Positions 1 to 11,036 are shown, counted from the first letter of the stretch. The stretch: 64,000 bases of DNA from Terramyces sp. JEL0728 (GCA_027603945.1 JADIIU010000008.1:62001-126000); one strand, 5' to 3'. Made by a program: numbers and translations. Notes: generated by a model from the sequence alone, not told the origin.

Positions 1-149
1 GAAGTACTTTCATTGTATAAACAGCCAAAGACCTAAACACTGCTTACATCATAATCTCTACGAGTATCAAATCCAAAGAGGGGTTAGTTACCCAGACCTT
101 GGCTCCTGTCAAAAACATTACGACAAAACAGCCAACGTGTTTCACCAAT

Positions 150-157
150 TATATAAA
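150..157 (+). promoter_or_regulatory. TATA box of secreted-protein gene 1
   Basis: TATATAAA lies 35 bases before the ATG at 185. The same element sits at a similar distance before the two related secreted-protein genes at 7231 and 8258, which suggests a shared strong core promoter. The rest of 1-184 is AT-rich and holds no coding region I can support. Confidence 0.6.
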
Positions 158-184
158 TGAGAATGTGAAAAAAAGAGCATCAAA

Positions 185-730
185 ATGTTCAAAACCATTG
201 TACTTATCCTTGCCGCTTCTATTGTTGCTTCCCCTCTTCCGGCAAAGAACGAAAACAAGAACAACCAAGTAAATAACCAAAACAACAACAACCAAAACAA
301 TAACAATGGCGGCGGAAATGGCCAAGTTAAATTTGATTTGAACGGTGCTCAGAACGACCTCAGCCGTTTACAAGATGATATCAGTCAACTGCAAACCAAC
401 CTTGGTACAGCTCAAGGTGGATCTGCCCAAGATGCCAGCCGGCTTCAAGATGTCCCAAACAGACTAAACTCGCTCAATCAACAATTGAGAGACTTCCAAA
501 CATCCCTCACCCAAACTAACGGAAACGTTAATGCGGACCAATTTAACACGCTTCTTGCCCAATTCCAGTCTATCAGTGATGGATTCAATGGTCTTGGAAG
601 AAGCACCGATAAAGTTTCTGGAAAGGATTCAGCTAGCGACAACAGTTTGCAGTCAACTGGCAGCAGCTTCAAGACCGTGTTTGATGACTTCAGAACTGTA
701 AGAGACAACTTGTTGAACAAGCTCCAATAA
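185..730 (+). CDS. Small secreted Asn/Gly/Gln-rich protein
   Basis: A single-exon protein of 181 residues. It starts with a clear signal peptide (MFKTIVLILAASIVAS), then an Asn/Gln/Gly-rich linker (about residues 22-47). The rest is helical and polar, with repeated LQDDISQLQ-like heptads. There are no cysteines after the signal, no membrane segment and no catalytic motif. It resembles the products at 7231 and 8258 in layout: signal peptide, low-complexity spacer, helical tail with spaced Leu and Phe. That layout recalls fungal cell-wall or hydrophobic-surface-binding proteins, but I cannot assign it to a known family. A TATA box lies 35 bases upstream and an AATAAA-type signal follows the stop near 750, as expected for a well-expressed gene. 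Confidence 0.75.
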   Translation: MFKTIVLILAASIVASPLPAKNENKNNQVNNQNNNNQNNNNGGGNGQVKFDLNGAQNDLSRLQDDISQLQTNLGTAQGGSAQDASRLQDVPNRLNSLNQQLRDFQTSLTQTNGNVNADQFNTLLAQFQSISDGFNGLGRSTDKVSGKDSASDNSLQSTGSSFKTVFDDFRTVRDNLLNKLQ

Positions 731-779
731 TTGTTTAAACTGTATAAATGAATAAATTATCTTCCACCCTATTAAAACT

Positions 780-1840
780 TTATTTGCTTCCCTTTTTCAA
801 TGCAGGGTCTTCAACAAGGTCAAATTCAATTACAAACAAAACCTTGTTACTTGATTGCGCTTTGGCCATCAAGCGCAATGGCTGATTATTCAAGTATCGA
901 AGGATATTAATGTTGATTCCTAGGGACAAGTCAAAAGTATTCAAGTCAATAAATGGTGCGAAAATCTACTGTTAATTTGAAATACTTCAAAATTGTAGAC
1001 ATTGTTTGGAGAGAAAATGGTGTGCTTTCGTGTCTTTTGTTTTTGGTAGTGCTTTCTGCGCTCTGCTATGGCATCAGAAGCAAAATCCGGTTGTGTAGTG
1101 TGCAGCAGCGTGTTATTTTCTTCTAGTTCTTTGCCGTCTCGCCATATCCAATCTCCCAAAATATCTGATGGTGTTGGTTTTGAAGTAACAGAATTCATAG
1201 CTTGAGACTTTTCTTGTTGTTTGGTTGCGGTATATTTAGGATCTGCGCTGTTTAATAAAATAAGGGAATCTTTAGATTTAGCAGAGATTTTGTCAGACAC
1301 TTCCTTTGCTTTAGGATCAAGCGGTGCAGCCCCAACAACCGGGGTAGCAGCCTTGACTACATTCACAATATTCATCGAGCACAAGATTGGCGAATACAGC
1401 CAAGGGGTTTCTGAATAAATATCAACTTGTAAGGCAGGATCGATCAAATTCGCAAATTTAATTGCAATCCAAGCTCCAGTTGGCGGTGTACATTTTCTTT
1501 CGAATTCTGAACCAAATAACAAATCATCAGCAGAGTATTCCTTGAATTAGCGTAAAAATACATGTTTGAATCTTCCCTGTACTTGTAACGCAAACAATCT
1601 CTTTTTACTATCGAAATATCCAGCACAAGACTTTGGCTCCTTTCCATCCGGAGTGATCCCTTTGAAATCTTTGATTCTAACGAGCACATTTCCTGTAAAC
1701 AAGGGTGAATCTATGAAATGTGGATTAGCCTCGTCGTTTACACTGGCAATCGCGAGACTTTGGATGGAAGGGCCTATTCGTACTTGGAGCTTTCTTCCTT
1801 GCACCGCATCCTCTCCACTCGCTCCGAAAATGTATTCCAT
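780..1840 (-). CDS. DUF1769 family protein (copy A)
   Basis: 339 residues after removing introns 1541-1561 (21 nt) and 966-985 (20 nt). It matches the fungal DUF1769 family, whose function is unknown. Visible family features are the start KLQVRIGPSIQSLA, the VQGRFK segment joined across intron 1 to DDLLFGSEFE, the IDPALQVDIYSETPWLYSP block and a C-terminal beta-rich end joined across intron 2 (YNFE then IFAPFIDLNTFDLSLG). A tandem, same-strand paralogue follows at 1893-2654 (about 50 bp gap), so this is a local duplication. This copy has a roughly 70-residue polar insertion (Lys/Ser/Pro-rich, about residues 180-250) that copy B lacks. Its stop converges on that of the secreted-protein gene at 185-730, with 49 bp between. 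Confidence 0.8.
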
Positions 1841-1892
1841 TTAGATTTCAAAAAGAAAACACGTCCTGAAGCCACAAAATTTAAACAGAACG

Positions 1893-2654
1893 CTAAATCT
1901 GATTATATTCAATTATAAATAACGACTGGCCGTCGTTTGTTTTCGCCATGAATCTAATCGGCTGGTTATTTACATATTTGGTGATATCAATGTGGATTCC
2001 CAAGGAAAGCTTGAAAGTATTAAAGTCAATCGAAGGGCCGAAAAACTAGGGTCAAAAATGTGTTACTTCAAAGTTGTAGATACGATCAGGCTTAAAGGTA
2101 ACCTGCGAGCGATGTTCTTTGTGTTTGTAGAAATTCCTCCTTTGATATATGGATGTAAATTTGTGATCTTTGTGTAATTGGGAACAGTCTTCGGCTAAAT
2201 CAACCCCTTGCTTCCATGGCCAGCTGCCAAATTTAGCACTAGTTGTGTGTTCGGGCGGGGACACGCTGATGACATTCATAGAACACAACACGGGACTTAG
2301 TAACCACGGTTTTTGACAATATAAATCCGCCTTTAGTGAGGGATCGATAAGATTTGCAACTGCGAGTCCAATTTGGGTTCCATACGGCGGTTTAATTGGA
2401 TTATCAAACACCGCACCAAACTGAATGTCGTCTCCGCTAAATTCCTTTTTGAATTTCCCAGATACTTGCATTGAAAACATTCTGCTCCTATTCGCAAAAT
2501 ATTTACTGCACTCTCCACTATTTCCTTTTACTCTTACAACGATATATCCGGCGAAAATGTCATTGTCGATATATACGGGAGAGTCCTCATTATTTGGTGA
2601 TATTGGTTTTAAATTATCTGCGTCTGTACCCACTCTGACCTGTAGCTGCTTCAT
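1893..2654 (-). CDS. DUF1769 family protein (copy B)
   Basis: 246 residues, one intron at 2046-2066 (21 nt). It shares the blocks of copy A in the same order: LQVRVGTDADNLKPI, VSGKFKKEFSGDDIQFG, AVANLIDPSLKADLYCQK, PWLLSPVLCSMN and the C-terminal segment around NNQPIRFMAK. The intron at the YNFE junction is at the same place in both copies, so the duplication kept it. Copy A has an extra intron near its middle; here that junction is continuous. The biochemical role of DUF1769 is not known. Confidence 0.8.
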
Positions 2655-2743
2655 ACGAAATGAGCTGGAAGGTTCTGGTTTTTATGCTAAAGGATGCAGC
2701 CACGTAAAATGTTGATTTTCCTCAGGCTCGAAAACAGTGATTG

Positions 2744-3448
2744 ATGATAGGGAATCTGGAGCCAGAACTGGTTTATGCCATATGCATGTATAGCACGACG
2801 GATACAGTTAGAAATCTATCAGCAGCAAGCAAAAGACTTTGCTCAATTCTCAAAAACAGAAATTTCGGGATGAAATACCTTTCATCTCAGTCGTTCCAGC
2901 TGGAATACAATATAAAAATACACTATCCTTTATCCGGATTAGATAAAATTTACATTGCACATTGCAAAGGCGACAAATCAGCCTTTATTATTCAAAATCT
3001 GTGGGATATCACGATTTATGTATTTCACACAACACCGTATGGGGAATTGTCATTTACAGCAACAGAAGAAACATTTGACTCATCCTGCGACTTGATTGCC
3101 AATAGTTCAGCGGACCACGACTGCAGCACATGCTCATATTGTATAAATCACGAGTTTATTGATTTTGAAGGGATGGTCGACAAGGGGTACAAGGTATTTT
3201 ACCAAACCTGGAAAGATTTATTCAAGTTCAGGAATAGATTGGGGTCAGCTTTGTCAATTAGTCTCCAGCACAGGCAAATCCAGCCCAGCTGGGATGCCTC
3301 TAATATAATCGATCCTGAAGTGGATATAACTAGATATGGCTTGCGATGGACTGTAGACGACGCAAATATATTCAAAGCCCTGTGGGAAACTGCTGCAGCT
3401 GAAGAAAATGCCCAAGAACTTGTGCGAGCATATAATCCTTGGGTATAA
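2744..3448 (+). CDS. F-box protein of unknown target
   Basis: A single-exon protein of 234 residues. The N-terminal 40 residues fit an F-box (LEPELVYAICMYSTTDTVRNLS, then SKRLCSIL), the Skp1-binding part of SCF ubiquitin ligases. The rest has no repeat type I recognise; it carries a CSTCSYC cysteine cluster near residue 130. I chose the ATG at 2744 because the in-frame codon before it is TTG. The F-box call is from pattern only. The stop lies 30 bases from the convergent stop of MED13. Confidence 0.6.
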   Translation: MIGNLEPELVYAICMYSTTDTVRNLSAASKRLCSILKNRNFGMKYLSSQSFQLEYNIKIHYPLSGLDKIYIAHCKGDKSAFIIQNLWDITIYVFHTTPYGELSFTATEETFDSSCDLIANSSADHDCSTCSYCINHEFIDFEGMVDKGYKVFYQTWKDLFKFRNRLGSALSISLQHRQIQPSWDASNIIDPEVDITRYGLRWTVDDANIFKALWETAAAEENAQELVRAYNPWV

Positions 3449-3478
3449 TAAATAGTTGGTATATGATTATATTTATTC

Positions 3479-6400
3479 TTAATTCAACATAGACATGACT
3501 TTTACTCTCTTTGTTACGTATTCAAACATCCACTCATCTTTCAAATTAGTTTGACGGAGCAAGTTATATCCTTTTGCGATATCCTTTACAACCACAGGCA
3601 ACTCGCCAACATTCCACGTTCGGAAACAAGAGTTTCGTATGTGCAATTGGTGGTGGACGTGTATGCCAAAATGAATAGACTTTAGTTTTTCGTTTGATTC
3701 GTGAAAGATCCAACTTTGCGCAATCGGTCTAAACTTCTCAAAGAGTGGTAATTGCGAGTTTGTCCATGTATATAAACAAGTGTTTTTCCCATCTTGGGAC
3801 CATTCTGATTCCATTTGTGTTTTTGGCTCCAATTTATCAACAAGCAAAGATGAATATGCTACTGCAGTTAGAGTGATCGATATAATTGAACTATCGCGCC
3901 GCATTTTCGTAACTGGCTTCTTGTCCAACCCAGGTTGAGGCGTATTATATGCAGATCCTGGTGTAGAAGGCGGTTGTTTAATTTCTGGTATATTAGAACC
4001 CAATGATTCCGATTCAGGCGACGCAAATCCTTCTTCACTAAACCGTGCCTTGATGAGCTTTGTCCAAACTTGATTAGGATTTTTTACCTTCTATTTCTTG
4101 GGAGTTCCAACCTTCTATATTTGACACAACTAATCGAACCATAAATCCGTTGAGATTGAACTGGCTTTCAGTGAGTGTTAATAAAGCTTCGGCCAGCTGC
4201 AATGGGCTATTGAAGATGATCCAGTCAGTGTACAAATATTCCCCAAAAGAATCTGCCCAGTACGCAAAGCATTTGTCTTTAAAAATCCCAAATGTTAGAT
4301 ATATGATTCTATCAGGCTCCATCAGCAATAAAGTAGAAGAATTTGGCACGTCTAAAGTGAATTTAGGCTCATCTTGGATATTCTCCATCGTGTAGGCGGC
4401 AGAATATACAATGGTGTCGTTGTCCATGATTTTGGGCAGTCTATTGTAAGTGGAAAACAATAAATTCAGAATATTCGAAACTTGGGAATCTTGCATAAAG
4501 TTTGTTTTTTCGTCTGTAGTAAATTCTAACAGCACTCTTGACTGTATAATATCCACCGAAATATTAGTTGAAGTATGTATAATATGAATTAGCCTTGAAA
4601 ACAGAATACTGGCGTCAAGAATTGTTTGGACATCGTTAAATGGATTATATATCAATACTATGCAATATTTAGATTCGCTAGTAGGACTAAAAACTTGTTT
4701 GATTAATGATTGAGCTGAATTAAATAGCATTACCTAAATTAGGTAGTGATTGGTGGATGGATGCAATATAATTAATGTAGGGATTCAGATGGCTGCTGTC
4801 TAATTGAAGGGGCAGCATTCCTTCTCCGTTTTTAAAAGGAAGCGGAAGCCAACTTCCAAACCCAAAAAACGTCCATATGCTTCCGAAATGTGCCATGTAC
4901 GACTGCAGCGAATGATCCAGCACAGAGTTTTCATTTTCAGGATATATGTTTATCCAGTATACATCCTTAGGTCCATTTACTGGACATATCCGGAATTTAT
5001 CCCAAAATTGAATCACTTGGTTGTTGCAGCTAACCTGAGCGTTATTATGCACAAGTATCAGGTTGGTTGCTGGCAGGTTTTCTAAAAGTGGTTCAGGCGT
5101 CTTCTTTTTTCTCCGCAGCTTTATTGTCCCAACCAATATTTCTTGTGAACTGTCATCCTCTACAATGAGCGTTGATTACCTTCCAATTTGCATATATCCT
5201 CCAGTGGGATTTTAAACAGTATTCCTGTTCCATTTAATAATTCTCCCATAGCGTTTGAAATTTCGTTGAAATAGATCTCAGAAAGTCGCTCAGTCGGGTT
5301 TAATATGTGTTGTATTATTTCGCTCACTTTAAAATTTGCATAATATTCGCAAAGCTGTTCTACACAATTCGCTAATCCTGTCAAATAACTGGGATGGTTC
5401 TTTTCAAATATCAGAGGCTCAATATTAAACGATTGCATCTGGTATGATTCCAGCGTTGAAATTGGAAAGTACTTTTGGATGAATTTCTCTGATCTGTATG
5501 TTGTATCTCTGCTTTTGGGCTGTGGTTTTTTTGTTTTCTTTACATACTTTGAGATTTGGAATTTAGGTTTGGACAACGACAAATTTGGTTGATAGTTCCA
5601 CTGACATGGCGCATCTCCAAATATGTGATTCAAATTTAATTTGAATGGTGCCCATTTATCTGGGAATATTTTGAATGAAAATGGATCTGTGCTTGATGTT
5701 GTGCTAATTAGTTGACCTTCTGGAATAAATATCGACTCTTTGGGATCTAGCAGTACCTCATGTATACTCTTTGGCTTTATAGTCGACAATTGATCCTTTG
5801 CTGGGGAACTGAATGGTTCAAATGGTGACGGCGACATTGTTGGGGATATAAATTCTGGCTGGACTGGACTTTGAGAAAATACAAATGGAGATGTTGGGTC
5901 TGGTGCAGGTGTAACACCATTAACTATATTACTTGGTGAATATGAATTGGAGGTGGAGAAAGGCGTCGTTACCGGAGGTGAAAATTGTGTAAAGGTAGGT
6001 GTTGGAAACGTTTCCACTGTTGCAGACTTGCTAGGTTGAAAAAAATCAAAATCCATATCGCCCACTTCATCCAAATCTAGCCTTATATTCCCCACAGAAA
6101 TATTATCCATCTTCATTTCAAAATCTGAATTCGTCTCTACTTTGATTTTCTTTGTAGCTGGAGCAGCAGTAGTTGGAGAAACAATTCTGACATTAACGAA
6201 TCTTACCTTGGAGATGACTTTTTCTTTTCGGTTTCAACTGGCATTTCCGCGACAATCTCAACCTCCTTTGGCTGCTCTTCTATTGTACTATTTTCACTTA
6301 TTATTGGTATAGGCACATATAAAAATTTTGTTGGGTAATAAAAGCAAGAATTGTCCTCCAAAAAACACTGCGTATATAGCGAAAGTGTACATTGTCTTAT

Positions 6401-6749
6401 CTTTCCCACCAGAGCGTTTGGAGCTAAATAAACCGTCAAATAATCACAAAGCAAGTGTTTCTGCTCCAGTGGTTCAAATGGAAACTGACATTTAACTGGT
6501 TGGAAATACAGTGTCTGGTCCACAAGCATCATCCCAATCTTTACAGCAATTCTAATTAATAAAGAATTACTTTTTGTCGAAATCCACAATGAATAAATCG
6601 CCAAATCGCTTCCAGGACGTGTTTCTATATTAGCAAAACCTACTTTTCGATTTGAATGTGAATTTGTTCAAAAATATCTTTATCTATCGTATTTAAATTC
6701 TAGATTAGCAAATGGCTACAATTGAACAAGTATTGGTTGTGATGCTCAT
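3479..6749 (-). CDS. MED13: Mediator complex subunit 13 (Srb9/Ssn2)
   Basis: 1044 residues in eight exons. Introns: 6700-6719, 6625-6643, 6552-6570, 6187-6206, 5160-5179, 4715-4733 and 4069-4087, each 19 or 20 nt. MED13 is a nuclear subunit of the Mediator CDK8 kinase module, which represses RNA polymerase II transcription. The N-terminal Med13 domain (about 1-130) includes SWKRFGDLFIVDFDKK and DYLTVYLAPNALVGKIRQ. A Pro/Ser/Thr-rich linker follows. The MID-PIWI-like C-terminal half has FWDKFRICPVNGPKDV and YPENENSVLD, close to the conserved FWEKLGLEPYGG...PENE stretch of animal MED13. The first coding exon is only 10 codons (ATG at 6749), found because a 20-nt intron joins it in frame. It is shorter than most MED13 proteins (1200-2200), mainly in the linkers. 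Confidence 0.87.
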
Positions 6750-7230
6750 TGGAATTCAAAAAGATTTTCTGGAGCAAAAATAAAAACACCAGGGCAAGAT
6801 CAAGTAATTAAAACCAGGCTGTTGGTAATCCGCCCATCGCAGATATCTGAATTCATACTCTGGGCAACGATTCGAGTTCTCAAATACATTTTGGTTTAAG
6901 CACCAAATTCGTGAGCAAGACTGGATCTAATGCTTAGCTGTATAATTTATGGGATAGTGTTTGTTCCTCAGGCGAGTGCTGCATTTACTGCCAATATGAA
7001 TAGCAACCCGTTCAACTTAAACTATGTGGGCAGCAGACACAGTCAGAAGCTAGATTCCCGACCAGCTTGACTTTTATAGTAACTCGCTGAGCCAGATACT
7101 CTTTACAGATGCCCACCATGTTGGCTGGTGCAAGAGCCAAGTTTTAAAACACTTTTTCCTCCCCTCAAACATGACGTACTGGGAGTTGAAAAATGTTATA
7201 AAGCCATCAATCGCCCATTGACACTCTTGT
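6750..7230. other. Intergenic, divergent promoter region
   Basis: 481 bp between the MED13 start (minus strand) and the secreted-protein gene at 7231. I see no coding region, tRNA or repeat. The only clear element is the TATA box at 7197-7202. Confidence 0.7.
7197..7202 (+). promoter_or_regulatory. TATA box of secreted-protein gene 2
   Basis: TATAAA ends 28 bases before the ATG at 7231, matching the spacing seen at the related genes at 185 and 8258. Confidence 0.6.
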
Positions 7231-7629
7231 ATGTTCAAAATTCTAACAGTGTTCCTTGTCGCAATTGCAGCAGCACTCCCACAAAATATCCCCATCCAAG
7301 TCAATGGTAAAGAAGTAGCACAAATAGTAAATGGTGTGATTACACTTGATGATGGTTCTGGCCAAAACCAAAACCAAAACAACAATTCAGCAGGTGGGAA
7401 TAGTGGAAATAGTGGGAATAGTGGAAATAGCCAAAACTCCCAAACAGCCCAATCTCTTGTCAATCCTGTAAGAACTCTCCAACAAGACATTGAAAGTTTC
7501 GCCAATGATGTACGGAATATAAAACCAAAGAGTGATGCGGATACCGTCAGACTCAACTCTATCCTCACGCAATTAGCTTCAATTGATTCCAGATTTGATG
7601 ATTTGACGGGTGATTTGTTGAGCTCGTAG
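7231..7629 (+). CDS. Small secreted protein, KPKSDAD-type tail
   Basis: A single-exon protein of 132 residues. Signal peptide MFKILTVFLVAIAAALP, then a VNGVI motif, a Gln/Asn/Gly/Ser low-complexity stretch encoded by a short GGxAATAGT repeat (about 7397-7430), and a helical tail with KPKSDADTVRLNSILTQL ending in LLSS. The tail is shared with the product at 8258 (KPKSDADNVRLQNILNQL, ending CLSS), so the two are paralogues. No known domain is evident. A cell-wall or surface role is inference from the secretion signal and composition. Confidence 0.75.
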   Translation: MFKILTVFLVAIAAALPQNIPIQVNGKEVAQIVNGVITLDDGSGQNQNQNNNSAGGNSGNSGNSGNSQNSQTAQSLVNPVRTLQQDIESFANDVRNIKPKSDADTVRLNSILTQLASIDSRFDDLTGDLLSS

Positions 7630-8257
7630 TCGATTATCTATCGTGTGTAATTATTGTAATAAAGTGTTTGAACAATACGCTTGATTTGTAACGTATAGTC
7701 CTCAAGACATTAGTGTCCCTTTGACCACAAGTTTTATTTGGCAAGACGTCATTGCAAATTCATTACTGAGATGGTGCTTGTTCAGGCGCAACTCTTCGTC
7801 ACTCTCAACCATTGTATTTCGTCATAGTCCTGGAAAGTTTCTTTAGTTCCCTTGAACCAGAGCTCATTCAGCATTAATGAATAATATTTCTTAGTTGTGT
7901 AATTTAATGCCCAACTCGGATCCTCAAAGCCAATTCACCCCTATTATCGATTATGAAATAATTTCGGCAAAGCCTACACATGGGTTTGGTGTCAAACTTG
8001 GCCGAGCCTCTGCAGCAAACTGGCAATGAAAAAATACAGAAAATCCACTCTGTAAGTTTGTTGAAATTGCTAGTAAAAAGAAATAAAAAGTAGATTCAGA
8101 TGGTTTGCTGAACCTTTTCACTATCTGGATTTATTTTGTGCTTTTATTCGTCCATCATGAAGGTTTGTTTCAACTTTGACATTGAGCCAGGGATAAGAAT
8201 TATGTCATTGGAAACACTTCTTATAAAAGGAAACCATTTGGATCGTCCAATACCAAA
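7630..8257. other. Intergenic, no gene seen
   Basis: 628 bp between two paralogous secreted-protein genes, one of the longest gene-free stretches here. AATAAA polyadenylation-type signals follow the first gene near 7660. The TATA box of the next gene is at 8222. I found no ORF with short-intron continuation and no RNA gene. Confidence 0.65.
8222..8229 (+). promoter_or_regulatory. TATA box of secreted-protein gene 3
   Basis: TATAAAAG begins 36 bases before the ATG at 8258. It is the third instance of the same promoter layout in this family. Confidence 0.6.
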
Positions 8258-8671
8258 ATGTTTGCCAAAGTTGTTGTATTATTCGCTCTTGCTGCTGCTG
8301 CACCACAATCATTAGATACATTCAAAATCATTAACGGACAGATCCAATCGTCTACTCCAGCACCAGCTCAAGCTGCTGCTCAACCAGCTGCTGCTCCTGT
8401 TTCTGCTCCAGCTGCTGCTCCAGTGTCATCAGTATCATCAGTATCATCTGCTGCTGCTCCAGCTCAAGGAAATGCCAACTCTGGCTTGGGTTCGCAAATC
8501 GCTACATCTGCAAGATCAATCCAAAATGATATTGTCAACTTTCAACAAGATGTTTCTCTGGTTAAGCCAAAATCTGATGCTGACAATGTCAGATTACAAA
8601 ATATTCTCAACCAGCTTAGCAGTGTTGTAACTAGATTTGACGGTTTAGTTGATGATTGCCTCAGCAGCTAA
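8258..8671 (+). CDS. Small secreted Ala-rich protein, KPKSDAD-type tail
   Basis: A single-exon protein of 137 residues. Signal peptide MFAKVVVLFALAAAAPQ, a KIINGQIQSS motif equivalent to the VNGVI motif of the 7231 product, an Ala/Pro/Ser-rich spacer (about residues 35-75), and a conserved helical tail (ARSIQNDIVNFQQDVSLV, then KPKSDADNVRLQNILNQL). The spacer composition differs completely from the paralogue (Ala/Pro versus Asn/Gly) while the tail is kept. This suggests the tail is the functional part and the spacer is a stalk. An AATAAA-like signal follows near 8698. I know no named family for it. Confidence 0.75.
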   Translation: MFAKVVVLFALAAAAPQSLDTFKIINGQIQSSTPAPAQAAAQPAAAPVSAPAAAPVSSVSSVSSAAAPAQGNANSGLGSQIATSARSIQNDIVNFQQDVSLVKPKSDADNVRLQNILNQLSSVVTRFDGLVDDCLSS

Positions 8672-8776
8672 ATCTACACTGTAATTACGTTTATGTCAAT
8701 AAATATATATTTATCCCCTTCAAACATTAGTTCGTGTAAATACGCTTTGTTTATTTTTGCGTTTCAATCTCAAATC

Positions 8777-9587
8777 ATGAGCTGGAATGGATTCGTAAAA
8801 GCAATCAACCGGACAACAACCACGATTCTACAATCCACAGGTGCCGCCGAAAAGACTGTAATTAAGTATTAAAATAGCTTGACAAGGATTTTGAAGAGCA
8901 GGAATTACGCTTTAGACAACTTGAAACCAGGATTGAAAATATGCACAGGGAAGCTAAAGGATACTTGGACGCTGTTCGGAAAATGACTGTTGCCCAGCAA
9001 AGTATTGCAGACACTATCGACCACTTTTACGACGAAAGCGCTCAACTTGCAAAAGCTGCACGCTCCTACAAAGATGCAATGGTAAGAATGGATGATGAGG
9101 TGCGCACTGAGCTCGACAATACCTATCGCATCACAGTTATGGAGCCTATCGGAAAGATGGTCGGAGTATTGCCATTCTTCAATGATGCGATTAAAAAGAG
9201 ACAAAAGAAATTGTTGGATTATGACCGAACTAGAACAAATGTAAAGAAATTGGTTGACAAACCATCAGATAATCCGAATAGACTTCAAACGGTAATAGAT
9301 ATTAATAAAAGGCCGAAGCTGAATTCGCAGCTGCAAGAAACATTTATGAGCCAATCAACCATCAATTAATCACCGAGGTCCCCCAACTTATTAGCATGCA
9401 AGTTCCATACTTGAACCCCTCATTCGAGGCATTGGTTAAATCCCAACTTGCATTCAATGAAGGTGCATTCCACAAACTTGAAGCCATTAAAAAGTCTTTT
9501 CCTCCAGATTCTGATCGTGGATTGGATGGCCGTGTTGAAGCTGTATTGCAACAAATGAGGGAATTGTCCATCTGTAGATCCACCTAA
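8777..9587 (+). CDS. BAR-domain protein of the Rvs161/Hob3 type
   Basis: 256 residues; introns 8858-8877 and 9292-9311 (both 20 nt). The product is an N-BAR protein with no SH3 domain, as in yeast Rvs161 and fission yeast Hob3 (BIN3 in animals). These bind curved membranes and work in endocytosis and actin or Cdc42 organisation. Family features are the start MSWNGFVKAINR, DKDFEEQELRFRQLE, KEAKGYLDAVR-like (REAKGYLDAVRKMTVAQQS), and the late NPSFEALVKSQLAFN. Length fits the family (about 260). The second acceptor ends in AAAG rather than the usual YAG. Confidence 0.88.
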
Positions 9588-9675
9588 ATAAACGTTTTGA
9601 TATCTATCCTGCAGACTATTTTGTAGTACAAGGTGCCAAAGTCGAGCCGTTGACGCCGATTTTTTCAAATCCAAA

Positions 9676-10972
9676 ATGCAGCTTGAACACAACCCGCCAA
9701 CAATAGCACTGATTTCATTTATCTTGGGATCAATGTCTTCGTATGCAGTATTTACACAATTTCCTTTAATCCAGTACCTCGGCTTGCTTTCAATGTTTTC
9801 CTGCTTTGATTATATCGCAAATGCAATTACAGACTCTGTAACAATTTCCGACTTTCTTTCACCGCTAATTACAACAAACTCTCACTTATTTTTCGCTTCG
9901 TTTATTGAAATCTGGTTCAATTATCGCCGTTACATTCCCTCAATTATCCCAATCCTTGGATTGATCCTCACCATTGCTTTCAAGGAGTTTAGGTTTGTAG
10001 CTCAAATGGAACCATTCTTGAAACAAAAGCCAATCCTGGATATTTTCAAACAGATTAGAGTTTATTTCCCTCACTTTCCACTCTCACGTTTAATATTTTA
10101 TTGTTGGTTGGCAGCATTACAAATCGCACTTTGCAATTTCTTGACGTTACTTTTGGTACTTTACTCTTTCAAGCTGGAATATGATCTTGCTTTAAAGAAC
10201 AAGGTGCTTGAAAATATCGGTATCGCGGATGGTGATTTCAAAGGATTCATGGGGTTACCAGTTCTGGATGGAAAACATGTTCCTCAGAATATTGCATTCT
10301 ATGGCTATAATTTAGGTATGGTTTGCGGTGTCGGATTGGGACTGCAGGGATCGTTTGTATACAAATTTGGATTGTTTTTAGTATTCCTAAGCACCTTCCA
10401 TCTGCTGGAATACTATACTCTTGCATTACATCAGCCGGTTACTCTTGAATGTATTTATTGCTAACGCAGCATTTTTGATCAACCATTCCAGAGAATACCA
10501 CATGGCTATGGGAGGAGCGTGTCTGGAGTACTTTGTGGAATTATTCTTGTTCCCTGCCATGAAGCAATGGTCCTTTACTAATATTGGTAATTGTATATTT
10601 ACAAAGGTATCGTTGCAGTCATCTTGGCACAAGCGCTAAGATCCAGTGCAATGTAAGTTGAATTAATTTAGGGTCCATGCCAGATCCAACTTTACCCATC
10701 AAATTGAATTTGAAAAGAAGGACACACATCTGCTAGTAACCGACGGGATCTACAAGTACTTTAGACACCCATCGTACACTGGGTTCTTTTATTGGGGGCT
10801 GAGCATGCAACTCATACTTGCCAACCCAGTTAGTTTTGCTTTATACTGGCTAGCCCTTTACAAATTCTTCAAGGAAAGAATCCAAGTTGAAGAGCAATCA
10901 TTAGAGGAATTCTTTGACAAGTACAAGGCGTATAAGAAGACTGCCGGCGTTTACATTCCAGGAATTAATTAA
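9676..10972 (+). CDS. STE14: Isoprenylcysteine carboxyl methyltransferase (Ste14/ICMT) with extra N-terminal region
   Basis: 412 residues; introns 10451-10469, 10587-10606 and 10653-10671. It methylates the C-terminal prenylcysteine of CaaX proteins such as Ras and Rho at the ER membrane, using S-adenosylmethionine. The C-terminal half is a clear ICMT: FHLLEYYTLALHQP, SFLINHSREYHMAM, LRSSAMVHARSNFTH, LLVTDGIYKYFRHPSYTG (catalytic RHPSY about residue 344) and ERIQVEEQSLEEFF. Normal ICMT is 200-290 residues. The first 170 residues here are an additional membrane-rich segment that itself resembles the ICMT N-terminal half (VTISDFLSPLITTN, IGLILTIAFKEFRFVAQ-like). Both parts are in one continuous exon, so it is one protein. 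Confidence 0.9.
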
Positions 10973-11036
10973 TATCACTTCTTTTTGATTAGAAAATGTG
11001 TATTTTAAACTTGCCGAATTTTAAGTGAAATCAAAA

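Noticed and set aside
7397..7430. Short tandem repeat that could suggest a repeat array
   Set aside because: It is a codon-level GNS repeat inside the secreted-protein coding region. There are no spacers, so it is not a CRISPR-type array.
7074..7568. Long minus-strand open frame with Phe/Leu/Pro-rich translation
   Set aside because: It is antisense to the secreted-protein gene at 7231. Its composition is the complement of the Asn/Gly/Ser repeat, and it has no family match.
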